Below are positions 43,087 through 52,347 of a stretch of 53,663 bases of DNA, piece after piece; position 1 is the first letter of the stretch; each line of letters starts with the position of its first letter. A program made the position numbers and the translations under genes. The notes below the pieces were generated by a model. It was not told the origin of the DNA. It did not search any database and saw only the letters and a program-made list of their open reading frames with translations. Source of the stretch: Candidatus Bathyarchaeota archaeon (lineage in GTDB: Archaea; Thermoproteota; Bathyarchaeia; 40CM-2-53-6); assembly GCA_005888635.1 (NCBI GenBank), contig VBAW01000027.1, positions 1 to 53,663 of the forward strand, given 5' to 3'.

Positions 43087-44139
43087 TTAGAAGCTTATCA
43101 CTGATTTGATGTCGTCCTTGGTGGGACTGTATGCCTTCGAGAAGTCAGACGGTCCGACCATTTTGGTGAACAGCGACTTGAGAATTCCGGGAAATCGCTG
43201 TTGGATGGTTTTGAAATCTTGAATCCCGCTGACAAAGTATCGTTTGTTCGCGTTTACTGATCCGAACGTTATCTTGTTGCCCAGGACGATATCATCGTAG
43301 GAGTGTCCGATATCTTGCGTAGCAAGTTTGGGCTGATAGATCCCCAGCAGGCAGAGAACTCCATTGTTGTTCAGTAAGCCTTGCGCTTCCGCGGCCAGCG
43401 TAGCTACCCCGGTCTCCTCCAGGATCAGGTCAAACTTCCCGAGACTAGTGATTGATTGATCGTTGGCGTTGACGTAGGTCCCTCCAATCTTCTCGACAAT
43501 GCGAGCCTTGAGGCTATCCTTTGGTCTTGTAGCAACCGCGGTCACATCGAGCCCTCTGATTCTGAGGAGCAACACCGTGAGGAGGCCTACGGGTCCTGTT
43601 CCCAGGACGAGTGCCCTCTGGGGCTTCCAGATCATTCTCTCCTGAATCTTGAAACTCTGGAAGACACCCTTCCCAGCAACACTCGTCGGCTCCAGTAGAA
43701 CTGCTACATCCGACAATTCAGCGGGCACTGGAACTAGGAAGTTGATGTCTGACACCGAGTATTCCGAACAGAAGCCGTGGAGGCCTTTGATTCCATGCTC
43801 CTTGTACTGTCCGGTAAGGCACATGTCAGATTCGCCGTTCTGACAGTTGAGGCATCGGTCAGGTCGTCTCACAGTTGGAACTACAAGATCGCCTTTCTTG
43901 ATTCCTGCAGAATTGCTCGGTGCCTCTTCGACGGTGGCCAGACATTCGTGTCCGAGTATGAGATAATCGGAACCTGAGGGCGCTTCTCCGTATGAGCCTT
44001 GAATTATCTCCAGGTCAGTTCCACAGATACCGATCCTGTCGGTTCGAAGGAGAGCCTGTCCAACGGAGGGGATAGGTCGAGGGGCATCAATGAGGTGGAC
44101 ACTGCCAGCTTTGCCAGGAGTTACGGCGATTGCTTTCAG
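43087..44139 (-). CDS. Glucose/aldose 1-dehydrogenase (zinc MDR family), probable CTG start
   Basis: NAD(P)-dependent oxidation of glucose to gluconolactone, entry of the Entner-Doudoroff route. The frame open from the stop upstream of 44139 encodes a full protein: KAIAVTPGKAGSVHL, ICGTD (Cys39, Asp42), LGHE (His64, Glu65), structural cysteines in CLNCQNGESDMC (96-107), and the nucleotide motif LGTGPVGLL near 180. A standard call would begin at GTG 43872 and lose 89 residues, including the catalytic zinc ligands. No ATG/GTG/TTG occurs before KAIAV; the codon in the Met position is CTG 44137-44139. The total of 350 residues is normal. Confidence 0.85.
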   Translation of the reverse strand: MKAIAVTPGKAGSVHLIDAPRPIPSVGQALLRTDRIGICGTDLEIIQGSYGEAPSGSDYLILGHECLATVEEAPSNSAGIKKGDLVVPTVRRPDRCLNCQNGESDMCLTGQYKEHGIKGLHGFCSEYSVSDINFLVPVPAELSDVAVLLEPTSVAGKGVFQSFKIQERMIWKPQRALVLGTGPVGLLTVLLLRIRGLDVTAVATRPKDSLKARIVEKIGGTYVNANDQSITSLGKFDLILEETGVATLAAEAQGLLNNNGVLCLLGIYQPKLATQDIGHSYDDIVLGNKITFGSVNANKRYFVSGIQDFKTIQQRFPGILKSLFTKMVGPSDFSKAYSPTKDDIKSVISF

Positions 44140-44230
44140 AGAACTATCCTATCCAAATGAGCAAGGTTTGGGACGAGACTCCGTTACGATTCCTTTCAGT
44201 TCTTCAGTAGTCGCCGCTGTTGCTGATGGT

Positions 44231-44569
44231 CTAAGGAGTCTTTTGTAGACTATCGAGTCGCGCCCTGACGGTTTCTACCAATTGCAGTCTTAGATCTTCT
44301 CCCCGTAGTTTCTTCTCCTTCAGATCTGCGAGCTGCTTGGCGAGCGTATTGTCGCCCAACATTTTGACCCAGTTCTCAAAGTCACCGCGTCCGAGATGGA
44401 ACTGGAGGGAGTTGAGGTCGATAGTGTTGAGGATTCCCAGAAAGTCGGGAAGGTTTCGGGCTGCCGCTCCGGTCGGAGCTCCAATGGCTCGGTAGAAGTA
44501 GAACGCGTTCTGTGGAGGTACGCTTCGGAGAACGTTTGAAGCGACGTTTCTCAAAATCTTGTTTGCCAA
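44231..44569 (-). CDS. DUF5752-like protein
   Basis: 112 residues. AFYFYRAIGAPTGAAARNLPDFLGIL (near 22-47) and LQFHLGRGDFENWVKMLGD (near 55-73) resemble DUF5752, a small archaeal family of unknown function often near glycogen synthase genes. Here it is divergent from the glycogen synthase gene, supporting a link to glucan metabolism. TTG start at 44569. Confidence 0.72.
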   Translation of the reverse strand: MANKILRNVASNVLRSVPPQNAFYFYRAIGAPTGAAARNLPDFLGILNTIDLNSLQFHLGRGDFENWVKMLGDNTLAKQLADLKEKKLRGEDLRLQLVETVRARLDSLQKTP

Positions 44570-44649
44570 AGTCTCACCTGTTTCCTCTTCGAGTGTCGAT
44601 CGGTGCTTGGCTATGAAACTTTGGCTATTTATCTAGAAGACAACCGAGG

Positions 44650-46467
44650 ATGAGCTGGGAAAAAATGCCTGCCGCTAATCCCAAGCTTCCCTCAAAGGCC
44701 TCTCTACGTTCTACGAGTCGGAGGGTTTCGAAAGTCTGGATGTTTTCGCACGAGTGTGCCGGTCTCGCCCAGGCTGGCGGTCTGGGAGAAGCGGTCGCGG
44801 GATTGTCAAAGACCCTGGCTCTGGATTCTAAGCTAGATGTCAGCGTGTTTCTCCCAAGTCATGGCAGACACTTGGACCCCAGCATCAGAGAGTCCTATGG
44901 CTTACAGGGTCTGGCGACGTTCATAGCTCAAGGGCATCGGACCGGAGTCAACGGATTGTGGTACAACTACCTAGCTGGCATGGAGAAAGGTTCGCGGGAC
45001 GGAGTCAACTATTTCCTCGCCAAGGGTCTTGATTCAGCAACCAGCAAGTGGCTAGACGATCCGGTAATCTACGATCACGAGGCTACTTTCGAGAAAATGT
45101 CCCTTCTCGCACGAACCGTCGGAAGTTACGCTGATTATTTGATCTCGATGGGCCGAGCAAGAGAGCTGCCGGACCTGATTCATGCCCACGACTGGCACAT
45201 GGTGCCGGCAGGGGTCCTTGTAAAACAACGTCTTGCGGAGAGAGGCATGGCCGTTCCTCTTGTCCTCACAGTCCACCTGTTGAGTGGAGTAATATTGCCT
45301 TGGCATTATGCTTCCGAGGAATGGTGCGGAATCAGAGACATACCGTATTCCTTGCGAACGAACGCGAAGCGAGTTTCGACTCTGAAGTTCAGTCAGATAT
45401 GGCAAGACGTGTGTCGCAACTCCCTGGAAAAGTTCGGATGCTACATAGCCGACTACGTCACATCGGTCAGCAACACGTACCTGAGGAATGATGTCAGCAC
45501 CTACGTTGGGAACACAATCAGAGGAAAAAGTGGCCACATTTACAACGGCTGCGACTGGAACCCGGCGATCATCGAGTCATCCATCGTCGCAGTTGAATTC
45601 GAGAAAATCAGACCGGGGCTTATCGATGGCGCACCGAAACGGTGGGACCTAAGAGAGTACCTGCTCACCAAAGCAATTTCGAAAATCGAGAAGGAATCAG
45701 AAATCAAAGGTCCGGCTAGACTCCGCGACGGTTCTCGAAAGAAGGAGGATGGGTCGATAGAGACGTTTCGAAGTGACGGTCCGTTGGTTCTGATGACTGG
45801 TAGACTGAGTCCTCAGAAGGGAGTTGATCTGTTGCTAGACGCCATTCCGCTCGTTCGTAGCGCCATACCAGAAACGAAGTTCCTTCTATTCCTATTGCCT
45901 TCCAACGATTCTGACCTTACGAAAACGACCCTTGAGAGGGCTAGAAAATATCCCGACAATGCCCGGGTAATCCTCGGCAGACATCCATCCATCTATCTCC
46001 TCTCCCACCTCGCAGCAGACGTCTACGCAATGCCCTCGAGGTCAGAGCCTTTCGGGATCAGTGCCCTCGAAGCCATGATTACCGGAAACCCGGTCGTCGG
46101 AACAAGCGTTGGTGGCATCACTGAAACAGTTGTCGACCTGTCTGCCAAAGGAGAATCTGGAACAGGAATACTAGTTCCTCCTGAAAACGTTGCAAAGCTA
46201 GCAGAGTCTCTTGTCTCTCTCTTGACAATCATGCAGCTCGACGAACTTGGTCAACGGGGAAAGAGAGACGGAGCGGGAATATCTCGAAAAATACTTGTGG
46301 AATCAATGGCAAGAATGGTGGCCAAGAATCGAAATCTTGGTTCGAAGATTCGTGAGAATTGCAGAAACAGGGTTGCGGAGAAATTTAGGTGGACGAACGC
46401 AGGCCAAATGGCTCTGAACAGATATTCCGCCGCGAGATCCTTGGCCCTAAAAACACTCCAGAAGTAG
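44650..46467 (+). CDS. glgA: Glycogen/starch synthase (GT5-like)
   Basis: Extends alpha-1,4-glucan from a nucleotide-glucose donor. 605 residues, GT-B fold. The N-terminal donor/acceptor loop is HECAGLAQAGGLGEAVAGL (near 34), with HAHDWHMVPAGV near 179. The C-terminal nucleotide-binding domain has TGRLSPQKGVDLLL (near 384) and the E-x7-E motif in SEPFGISALEAM (near 468). An insertion around 340-375 is rich in charge. A branching enzyme and two GH15 enzymes nearby complete a synthesis and breakdown set. ADP- or UDP-glucose preference is not clear. Confidence 0.93.
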   Translation: MSWEKMPAANPKLPSKASLRSTSRRVSKVWMFSHECAGLAQAGGLGEAVAGLSKTLALDSKLDVSVFLPSHGRHLDPSIRESYGLQGLATFIAQGHRTGVNGLWYNYLAGMEKGSRDGVNYFLAKGLDSATSKWLDDPVIYDHEATFEKMSLLARTVGSYADYLISMGRARELPDLIHAHDWHMVPAGVLVKQRLAERGMAVPLVLTVHLLSGVILPWHYASEEWCGIRDIPYSLRTNAKRVSTLKFSQIWQDVCRNSLEKFGCYIADYVTSVSNTYLRNDVSTYVGNTIRGKSGHIYNGCDWNPAIIESSIVAVEFEKIRPGLIDGAPKRWDLREYLLTKAISKIEKESEIKGPARLRDGSRKKEDGSIETFRSDGPLVLMTGRLSPQKGVDLLLDAIPLVRSAIPETKFLLFLLPSNDSDLTKTTLERARKYPDNARVILGRHPSIYLLSHLAADVYAMPSRSEPFGISALEAMITGNPVVGTSVGGITETVVDLSAKGESGTGILVPPENVAKLAESLVSLLTIMQLDELGQRGKRDGAGISRKILVESMARMVAKNRNLGSKIRENCRNRVAEKFRWTNAGQMALNRYSAARSLALKTLQK

Positions 46468-46480
46468 TTGTGATGCAGGA

Positions 46481-46674
46481 ATGCAACAAGACATCAAGGC
46501 GGGCCTCGCAATAATCGTCTTGGGCGCGCTAATCCTCTTGGGTTTGCTGGCATTCGCTGTCCAAGTCCAGTCTTATGCCTGGTTGGCGTTTTGGTCTTTG
46601 GTTTCGTAGCGACGGGTCTCATAGGGATGGGACTGTATTTGATCATGCAACGAACCAGGCAACCTGAAATGTAG
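46481..46674 (+). pseudogene. Two-helix membrane protein with a frameshift
   Basis: From ATG 46481 the frame encodes QQDIKAGLAIIVLGALILLG and a first helix, then stops at about 46610. Another frame continues from about 46577 as LVGVLVFGFVATGLIGMGLY and LIMQRTRQPEM, a second helix and tail, ending at 46674. A one-base indel near 46575 would join them into about 64 residues. It follows glgA after 13 bases, so it may be a coupled small membrane gene. Confidence 0.5.
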
Positions 46675-46695
46675 TACAAATTGTTTCGACTTCTA

Positions 46696-48612
46696 TCAAC
46701 TCTCAGACTTGAGGAAAAGAGAACTGAATGGTGGCAAAGTCATCGAGATAGAGTGGTCTCTTCCGTGATAACGGTGTGCGTCAGCGGTCACTCCGCCGAG
46801 GTTGCCTTGTCCACTTCCTCCATACTCTAACGCGTCGCTGTTGAGAATCTCCTTCCAGTATCCGCCCCCCGGAACGCCAACTCTGTAGTTTCGTCGTGAC
46901 ACTGGCGTAAAATTGCAGACAACGACGATTCGATGGTCTGGGCTTCTGCCCCGACGTGAGAAGCTGATGATGCTCTTCTCCCAGTCCTGGATGTCAAGCC
47001 ATTCGAATCCCAGTCTTTCAAAGTCGAGCTGATGCATAGCGATCTCTCTAGTGTAAACGGTGTTTAGATCCTTGACCCAGAGCTGGAGCTGTTTGTGCGC
47101 TTGCTCATTTGTTAAATGCCAGTCGAGACTCTTCTCAAAGTCCCATTCGTCCCACTGTCCGAATTCCCCGCCCATGAAGAGAAGCTTCTTTCCTGGATGC
47201 CCATACATATATCCGAAGAGGAGTCTGAGGTTCGCGAATTTCTGCCAAGTGTCTCCAGGCATTTTGTCGAGCAACGAACGCTTTCCGTAGACGACTTCAT
47301 CGTGTGATAATGGTAGGACGAAGTTTTCGGCGAAGGCGTACCAGAGGCTGAAGGTCAACTGGTTGTGATGGTGTTTCCGGTAGACTGGGTCTTTCGTCAT
47401 GTATTCGAGTGTGTCGTGCATCCAGCCCATGTTCCATTTCATCCCGAAGCCTAGTCCCCCGAGATAGATCGGACGTGACACCATGGGCCAGGCTGTTGAT
47501 TCTTCGGCGATAATCTGCACATCCGTGTGTGCACGGTAGACTGCCTGGTTGAGATCTCGGATGAAAGACAGTGCCTCAAGGTTCTCTCTCCCACCGTACT
47601 GGTTTGGGGTCCACTCGCCCTTCTTCCGAGAGTAGTCCAGGTAGATCATTGATGCTACTGCGTCGACTCTAAGCCCGTCAGCGTGATACATATCCAACCA
47701 GAACAGCGCGCTGCTCGCTAGGAAGGAGCGGACCTCGCCTTTTCCGAAGTCGAAAATGTAGCTCTTCCAGTCCGGATGATATCCTTTCTTCGGATCAGCA
47801 TACTCGAAGAGATGCGAGCCGTCATAGTAGGCGAGGCCATAGGCGTCCGATGGAAAATGCGAGGGGACCCAGTCGAGGATTACTCCGAATCCCTTCTTGT
47901 GAAGCTCATCGACGAGGTGCATGAAATCTTCGGGTATGCCAAATCGGCTTGTCGGAGCGAAGTACCCGAGGGTCTGGTAGCCCCACGATCGTGAGTATGG
48001 GTGCTCCATTATCGGGAGAAATTCGACATGAGTAAAACGCATCTCTTCCAAATAGCTCGGTAGATCGTGGGCCGTCTCTCTGTACGTCAGTGACCGGTTG
48101 TTGTCTTCAGGGACTCGTTTCCATGATCCAAGATGCATCTCGTAGATGGCGAGTGGCGAGCTGAGCGAGTTCTTGTCTGCCCGGGCTCTCATCCATTCCG
48201 CATCGTTCCAGGAATGCTTCAGGTCCCAGACGATCGACGCAGTGCGTGATGGAATTTCCCAGTGGAGAGCGAAAGGATCGCCCTTCTCCATCGAATACCC
48301 AAGATGGGCTCTCGATTCGACATGATACTTGTAGAGGGAGCCCCTCGTCGGACCAGCGATGAACCCTTCCCAGATTCCAGAATCGTCCTTTCTGAGAGTG
48401 AGCGGGTGTTGGCCAGGCCGCCACTCGTTGAAATCTCCAATAACAGAGACATGTTTCGCATTTGGTGCCCACACCGCAAAATGGGTTCCATCCTGTCCAT
48501 CGAGCTGGGTTGGATGTGAACCGAGTTTTTCGTGGAGTTTGAGGTGTTTTCCCTCTTTGAAGAGGTAGATGTCGTAAGGAGTCAGCAGCTCATGTTCGGT
48601 GACGGGGTCCAT
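46696..48612 (-). CDS. glgB: 1,4-alpha-glucan branching enzyme (GH13)
   Basis: Cuts alpha-1,4-glucan and re-attaches the piece by an alpha-1,6 bond. 638 residues: an N-terminal CBM48-type domain ([20 protein letters not shown], 45-64), the GH13 barrel with Asp317 ([10 protein letters not shown]), Glu370 (IIAEEST) and Asp438 (LPLSHDEVV), and a C-terminal beta domain. This is the short-N-terminus type of bacterial GlgB. The gene is convergent with glgA. Confidence 0.95.
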   Translation of the reverse strand: MDPVTEHELLTPYDIYLFKEGKHLKLHEKLGSHPTQLDGQDGTHFAVWAPNAKHVSVIGDFNEWRPGQHPLTLRKDDSGIWEGFIAGPTRGSLYKYHVESRAHLGYSMEKGDPFALHWEIPSRTASIVWDLKHSWNDAEWMRARADKNSLSSPLAIYEMHLGSWKRVPEDNNRSLTYRETAHDLPSYLEEMRFTHVEFLPIMEHPYSRSWGYQTLGYFAPTSRFGIPEDFMHLVDELHKKGFGVILDWVPSHFPSDAYGLAYYDGSHLFEYADPKKGYHPDWKSYIFDFGKGEVRSFLASSALFWLDMYHADGLRVDAVASMIYLDYSRKKGEWTPNQYGGRENLEALSFIRDLNQAVYRAHTDVQIIAEESTAWPMVSRPIYLGGLGFGMKWNMGWMHDTLEYMTKDPVYRKHHHNQLTFSLWYAFAENFVLPLSHDEVVYGKRSLLDKMPGDTWQKFANLRLLFGYMYGHPGKKLLFMGGEFGQWDEWDFEKSLDWHLTNEQAHKQLQLWVKDLNTVYTREIAMHQLDFERLGFEWLDIQDWEKSIISFSRRGRSPDHRIVVVCNFTPVSRRNYRVGVPGGGYWKEILNSDALEYGGSGQGNLGGVTADAHRYHGRDHSISMTLPPFSSLFLKSES

Positions 48613-48658
48613 GGCCTGGGAAACGCCTGTAGGATGGTTTGGTGACGATGGCTAAGCC

Positions 48659-51085
48659 TTACGATTCGGCCTGAACGGTGGTTAGCGCAGGTTCTGCGAC
48701 CGCAACTTGGAAGTCGACTCCTTCCCACTTGTTAGCTTCGGGCCAGAAGAAAGTGAAGACAACGCTCTCGCCTGGCGAGAGGCCCATGGCTTCCAGGTCA
48801 GCGTAGTGGATTCCGAGCCCAGTATCGACAGTTTTCGAATCCGTTACAGTTTTCCAACCGTCGCTGCTCCAGTGAATAATCGCAGGCGCGAGCACCTCGA
48901 TTCTAAGATTCCTTCCATGCGGGATTGTTCGAATCTTCTGGTTGAACCTCCATGCAGCAAGTTTCGAACTGGTCCTCTTAGTTTGATATCGGATAACGGG
49001 TTGCGGCGGCATGTCGAAGACCTTCCGTTCACGGATCGACCTTGCGAGTTTGATGTATTCCGCGTGCGCCCATACCAGGGGCATGGCTGAACCTGCAGGG
49101 CGGCCGTTGTGAAGGCCTCGCTTGGGAATGTCTTCCGCGTCCCATATTTGTTCTGGAATTAGTCCTCCAGGGCTGGCTTGAGCCTCGATCACGTGCAGGA
49201 GGCGCTCAGCTTCCTGAACCTCTCCCTTAGCTATTTCATAGTGGGCTCGTTCCCCGGCGAGGAGCGGCCAGCCTCTTCCGACACCAGTCCCATCGAACGG
49301 GGAGCCGTCGTCGTGTTCGCCGTAGCCGTCTAAGTTGTACCGATGCCAGACCGGGCCTGTCCTAGTCTCTTTTCGGAGAGTCGCGTCTATCACCTTGACC
49401 GTGTCGAGGATCCGCGGGTCCTTAGCTGATCGTAATCCGTAACGGACGAGAGCGAGAGCGTCCACGCTAACTAATTGTTCGCCGGGGACGACTTCTTGTC
49501 CTAAGGGACGATTTCGGAGAGAGACAAACGCTGAACCTGGAAGCTCAATGTCGGAAGGATTCGCAGGAGCGATTCTGACGTAGTACCCGTTGACTCCGAC
49601 GCGTTTCGCGAGTTTCGTTCCTGTAACATAGGTCCAACGTTCAATGGCTTCGTTCCATGTGTCTGCCGTCTCCCTGAGATACGAGGCCAGACCGTAGTCG
49701 CCCTTCTCTTCGGCAAAATCAGCCGCCGCGAGCAACCCTGCGATCTCAGCCGCGAGAGTAAATGGAGAATATCCACCGTCCTCCTCCCACCTGTCCTGCT
49801 GTGTGACAGGGCCGTTTCGGACAAGGTATCCTGCCGCGCGTTGTATCATCGGCCACGCGTCGAACCCAGAAAGAGCATCCACACGTTTCAATTGGTCCGC
49901 GACAAGTATTGGAAAAGCCGTTTCATCCATCTGCACTCCTCCCCAATAGGGTGATCCGTCGAGCCACATGTTCTGCAGCCAATGACCGTCCTCCTCTTGG
50001 GTAGACATGAGGTAGAGGAGAGTCTCTCTCGCGTGTTCAGCGTCTCCGGAGGCGATGAACCCTCCGGCTGCCTGCGCCAAGTCCCTAGGCCAGATCAGGT
50101 GGTATCCGCCCAAGTCGTCGTCGCTCTTGGAGAAACCCCATGGAATCGAGAGACTGGCGATCACTGCGCCCGGGTAGGATTTTTCCTCGTGCGTTCGGAG
50201 GACTGTATTGCTTACGCGGTAGAGGTCGAAGCCCGTCTCGTAGGTCTTTCCAAGATCCATGCTTTGCGACTGGACCTCTTTCCATCCATCAACAAACGTC
50301 CTCTGGACCCTATCGAAGTCCTTCAACAAGGCATTCCGGGCCTGCTGTCCCGCCTCGTCCGGCGTTCGTCCGAAAGCAATAGCGGTTACACACTCGCCAT
50401 CATTGCTCGTCAAGTCGAGTTCTGCGGTCAGAGCAATGTTTCCGTTAGACGCTGCAGAATATTCCCATATCATCTTCTTGTTGGCACTGACATCTTGCCA
50501 ACCATCGCTGACACCTACGTATCCACAACTCATCTTCCTGAATGCTGTCGAACCAGCGAGGGCGAGCGATACTCCTTCTCTCTGCGCGAAAAGCATCGGT
50601 GTACCCTTGTAGTTGCCGATCCATCCGTTGTTTCCGTAGCCACGGTTTCCAATGTGGGGAGCGAGCAGAGCATAGACGCCATAATCTTCTAGTTTGCCCT
50701 TGCTGGCATCAAAGTGGACCTTCTGGAGAAGCACGTCGCGCTCGGGGTCGGTGATGACGATCTTTGTCATCCTGTAACGTCCTCTCTTGCAAGAGTTGAC
50801 GAGCCTGTATCCAGGCACGCCTTGTTCTAGAGGCGCGATTCTTCTGTTCGTGTCACGCCTCTCTTCAGAGAAATATTGGTCTCCGTCGGCAACAAGAAAC
50901 TCCATGTCACGGGTATTCGCCTGGTCTATTCTCGGATAGTAGACCTCGTTCAGGATTCCGTGAGAAATGGTGAACCAGACCCTGCTCTGGTAACTAGCGG
51001 AGGTTCCCACCCCTTCTTTGGCGCTAGAAGTCCACCGAGGCGCGATACCAGGCCAGCCCGGAGCCGCATTTTCTGTAGAGGACAT
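48659..51085 (-). CDS. GH15 glucoamylase, large type
   Basis: 808 residues. An N-terminal super-beta-sandwich (GTSASYQSRVWFTISHGILN onward, about 1-280) is followed by the catalytic (alpha/alpha)6 barrel with the GH15 markers LIWPRDLAQAAGGF (near 329), QEEDGHWLQNMWLDG (near 357), and PLVWAHAEYIKLARS (near 673). The last 130 residues form a beta domain (VEVLAPAIIHWSSDGW) resembling a starch-binding or Ig-like module. No signal peptide is seen, so it probably acts on intracellular glycogen. It lies 46 bases upstream of glgB on the same strand. Confidence 0.93.
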   Translation of the reverse strand: MSSTENAAPGWPGIAPRWTSSAKEGVGTSASYQSRVWFTISHGILNEVYYPRIDQANTRDMEFLVADGDQYFSEERRDTNRRIAPLEQGVPGYRLVNSCKRGRYRMTKIVITDPERDVLLQKVHFDASKGKLEDYGVYALLAPHIGNRGYGNNGWIGNYKGTPMLFAQREGVSLALAGSTAFRKMSCGYVGVSDGWQDVSANKKMIWEYSAASNGNIALTAELDLTSNDGECVTAIAFGRTPDEAGQQARNALLKDFDRVQRTFVDGWKEVQSQSMDLGKTYETGFDLYRVSNTVLRTHEEKSYPGAVIASLSIPWGFSKSDDDLGGYHLIWPRDLAQAAGGFIASGDAEHARETLLYLMSTQEEDGHWLQNMWLDGSPYWGGVQMDETAFPILVADQLKRVDALSGFDAWPMIQRAAGYLVRNGPVTQQDRWEEDGGYSPFTLAAEIAGLLAAADFAEEKGDYGLASYLRETADTWNEAIERWTYVTGTKLAKRVGVNGYYVRIAPANPSDIELPGSAFVSLRNRPLGQEVVPGEQLVSVDALALVRYGLRSAKDPRILDTVKVIDATLRKETRTGPVWHRYNLDGYGEHDDGSPFDGTGVGRGWPLLAGERAHYEIAKGEVQEAERLLHVIEAQASPGGLIPEQIWDAEDIPKRGLHNGRPAGSAMPLVWAHAEYIKLARSIRERKVFDMPPQPVIRYQTKRTSSKLAAWRFNQKIRTIPHGRNLRIEVLAPAIIHWSSDGWKTVTDSKTVDTGLGIHYADLEAMGLSPGESVVFTFFWPEANKWEGVDFQVAVAEPALTTVQAES

Positions 51086-51142
51086 TATGATGCTGCAAGG
51101 GCGAAATTGCTTCCATTCAAGCCTTAGCGCGTTTTCGAGTAC

Positions 51143-51601
51143 CTATGCGGGCTTTACAATTATTTGGCCCGCGAGCCAGTTATGCCAAGCGCAAGTGTAT
51201 CGGTAAGTCCCCGGAACTGTCAGAGTGATCGAGAAGGTCTTTCCGGGTAGGATCAGTCCCGAGTTGAACAACGGTTGCTGAGGGCTTACTATGGCAGTGG
51301 CCGTGTGAGGCTGAGTATCCTTGTTCACCCATTCTATCGTATTGTTGACTCCAATTGTGACAGTCTTGTTGACAGGGTATGGATAGGGACCCGTCGCGAA
51401 GTATTCCTGGAATCGCGTCGTGTTGAAGCCTGAGGGTTCGATGTATGACCCCGGGGGAATGGGGATCATCGTGACACTAGGATTGCCCGCCCCATTGTTC
51501 GGCGAGAGTGATGTGAGATAGACGTACCCCGTTATCGCAACTGCTAATACTACTACGATCGCGATTGCTAGGACAACGACTCGCCTTTGCATGGGATGCA
51601 T
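51143..51601 (-). CDS. Membrane-anchored cupredoxin with axial Leu
   Basis: 152 residues: an N-terminal membrane helix (8-30, VVVLAIAIVVVLAVAITGYV), a linker, then a plastocyanin-like fold. Type 1 copper ligands are His99 (TQPHTATA), Cys137 and His140 in YTCAWHNWLAGQ. The position of the usual axial Met is Leu143 (C-x2-H-x2-L), which in other copper proteins raises the redox potential. It probably carries electrons on the outer face of the membrane. Confidence 0.88.
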   Translation of the reverse strand: MHPMQRRVVVLAIAIVVVLAVAITGYVYLTSLSPNNGAGNPSVTMIPIPPGSYIEPSGFNTTRFQEYFATGPYPYPVNKTVTIGVNNTIEWVNKDTQPHTATAIVSPQQPLFNSGLILPGKTFSITLTVPGTYRYTCAWHNWLAGQIIVKPA

Positions 51602-51735
51602 ATTGGGACCAGCTTTCTGATAGTTGAAGCTAACTGTCGAGTTCTAACAATAACGTTTGGTTACTAGCTGCTTTGGTTTTAGACTATAGTCAATCGCGGC
51701 CATTAGGACTCAATGGCTCATGTCAGATAGGGGTT

Positions 51736-51749
51736 TAGAAAAAGAAAAT
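51736..51749 (-). terminator. T-rich terminator after the second cupredoxin
   Basis: AGAAAAAGAAAA on the plus strand gives a TTTTCTTTTTCT run in the minus-strand transcript, about 30 bases after the stop of the cupredoxin at 51779. Confidence 0.4.
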
Positions 51750-51778
51750 GGATCTCTTGTATTCAGGCGTGAACGTGC

Positions 51779-52228
51779 CTATCCGGTGACGATTACTGTC
51801 CCGTGCATCCAATAATGATATGAGCACAAGTAGTTGTACGTCCCGTCCACTGTGAAAGTTACTGTGTAAGTGGCGTTCGGATTCATGTTCCCAGAGTCAA
51901 AGCCGCTGGCTCCGGATGGCCAGCTGGTCGCAGTCACCGTGTGCGCAACAGGATCATTGTTTGTCCAGGTCACCTTTCCGCCTTTGGCGACAGTTACGCT
52001 TGCAGGAGCGTAGTTGAGCCCTTGGCTGCTACCCACTCCCTTCGGGATCGAAACACTCACTGTACTTCCGCCTATGGCAGAGCTTGAAAGCGAGAAGATC
52101 GGGGAGCCTGTTGCTAATTGGTATATTCCAGCTGAGGCAAGACCGATGCATGCGCCTATGGCAATGGCGATCAGTATTGGAGCAATAATCAGAATGTAAT
52201 TGGTCGGTTTCTTAGGAGCGGTTTCCAA
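51779..52228 (-). CDS. Membrane-anchored cupredoxin with axial Met
   Basis: 149 residues: a membrane helix (11-38, ILIIAPILIAIAIGACIGLA), a Ser-rich linker and a cupredoxin domain. Copper ligands are His96 (DPVAHTVTA), Cys135, His138 and Met141 in LCSYHYWMHG (C-x2-H-x2-M). The TTG start follows a minus-strand TTATTTT element (52263-52269). It is divergent from a sugar-acid dehydrogenase operon and may accept its electrons. Confidence 0.9.
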   Translation of the reverse strand: METAPKKPTNYILIIAPILIAIAIGACIGLASAGIYQLATGSPIFSLSSSAIGGSTVSVSIPKGVGSSQGLNYAPASVTVAKGGKVTWTNNDPVAHTVTATSWPSGASGFDSGNMNPNATYTVTFTVDGTYNYLCSYHYWMHGTVIVTG

Positions 52229-52310
52229 TTTTACAACCCAGCTTTACTGACGAACCGTTGAGAAAATAACACTTTCGGGGGAGCATCTTCGTATCGAAGC
52301 TTAGTGCAAT

Positions 52311-52319
52311 CTAAAATAC
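52311..52319 (+). promoter_or_regulatory. Candidate TATA box of the gluconate dehydrogenase-like operon
   Basis: CTAAAATAC is centred 33 bases before ATG 52348, predicting a leader of about 7 bases. Confidence 0.45.
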
Positions 52320-52347
52320 TAGTTAGCAGACCCTCGGGTGAGCCCGT

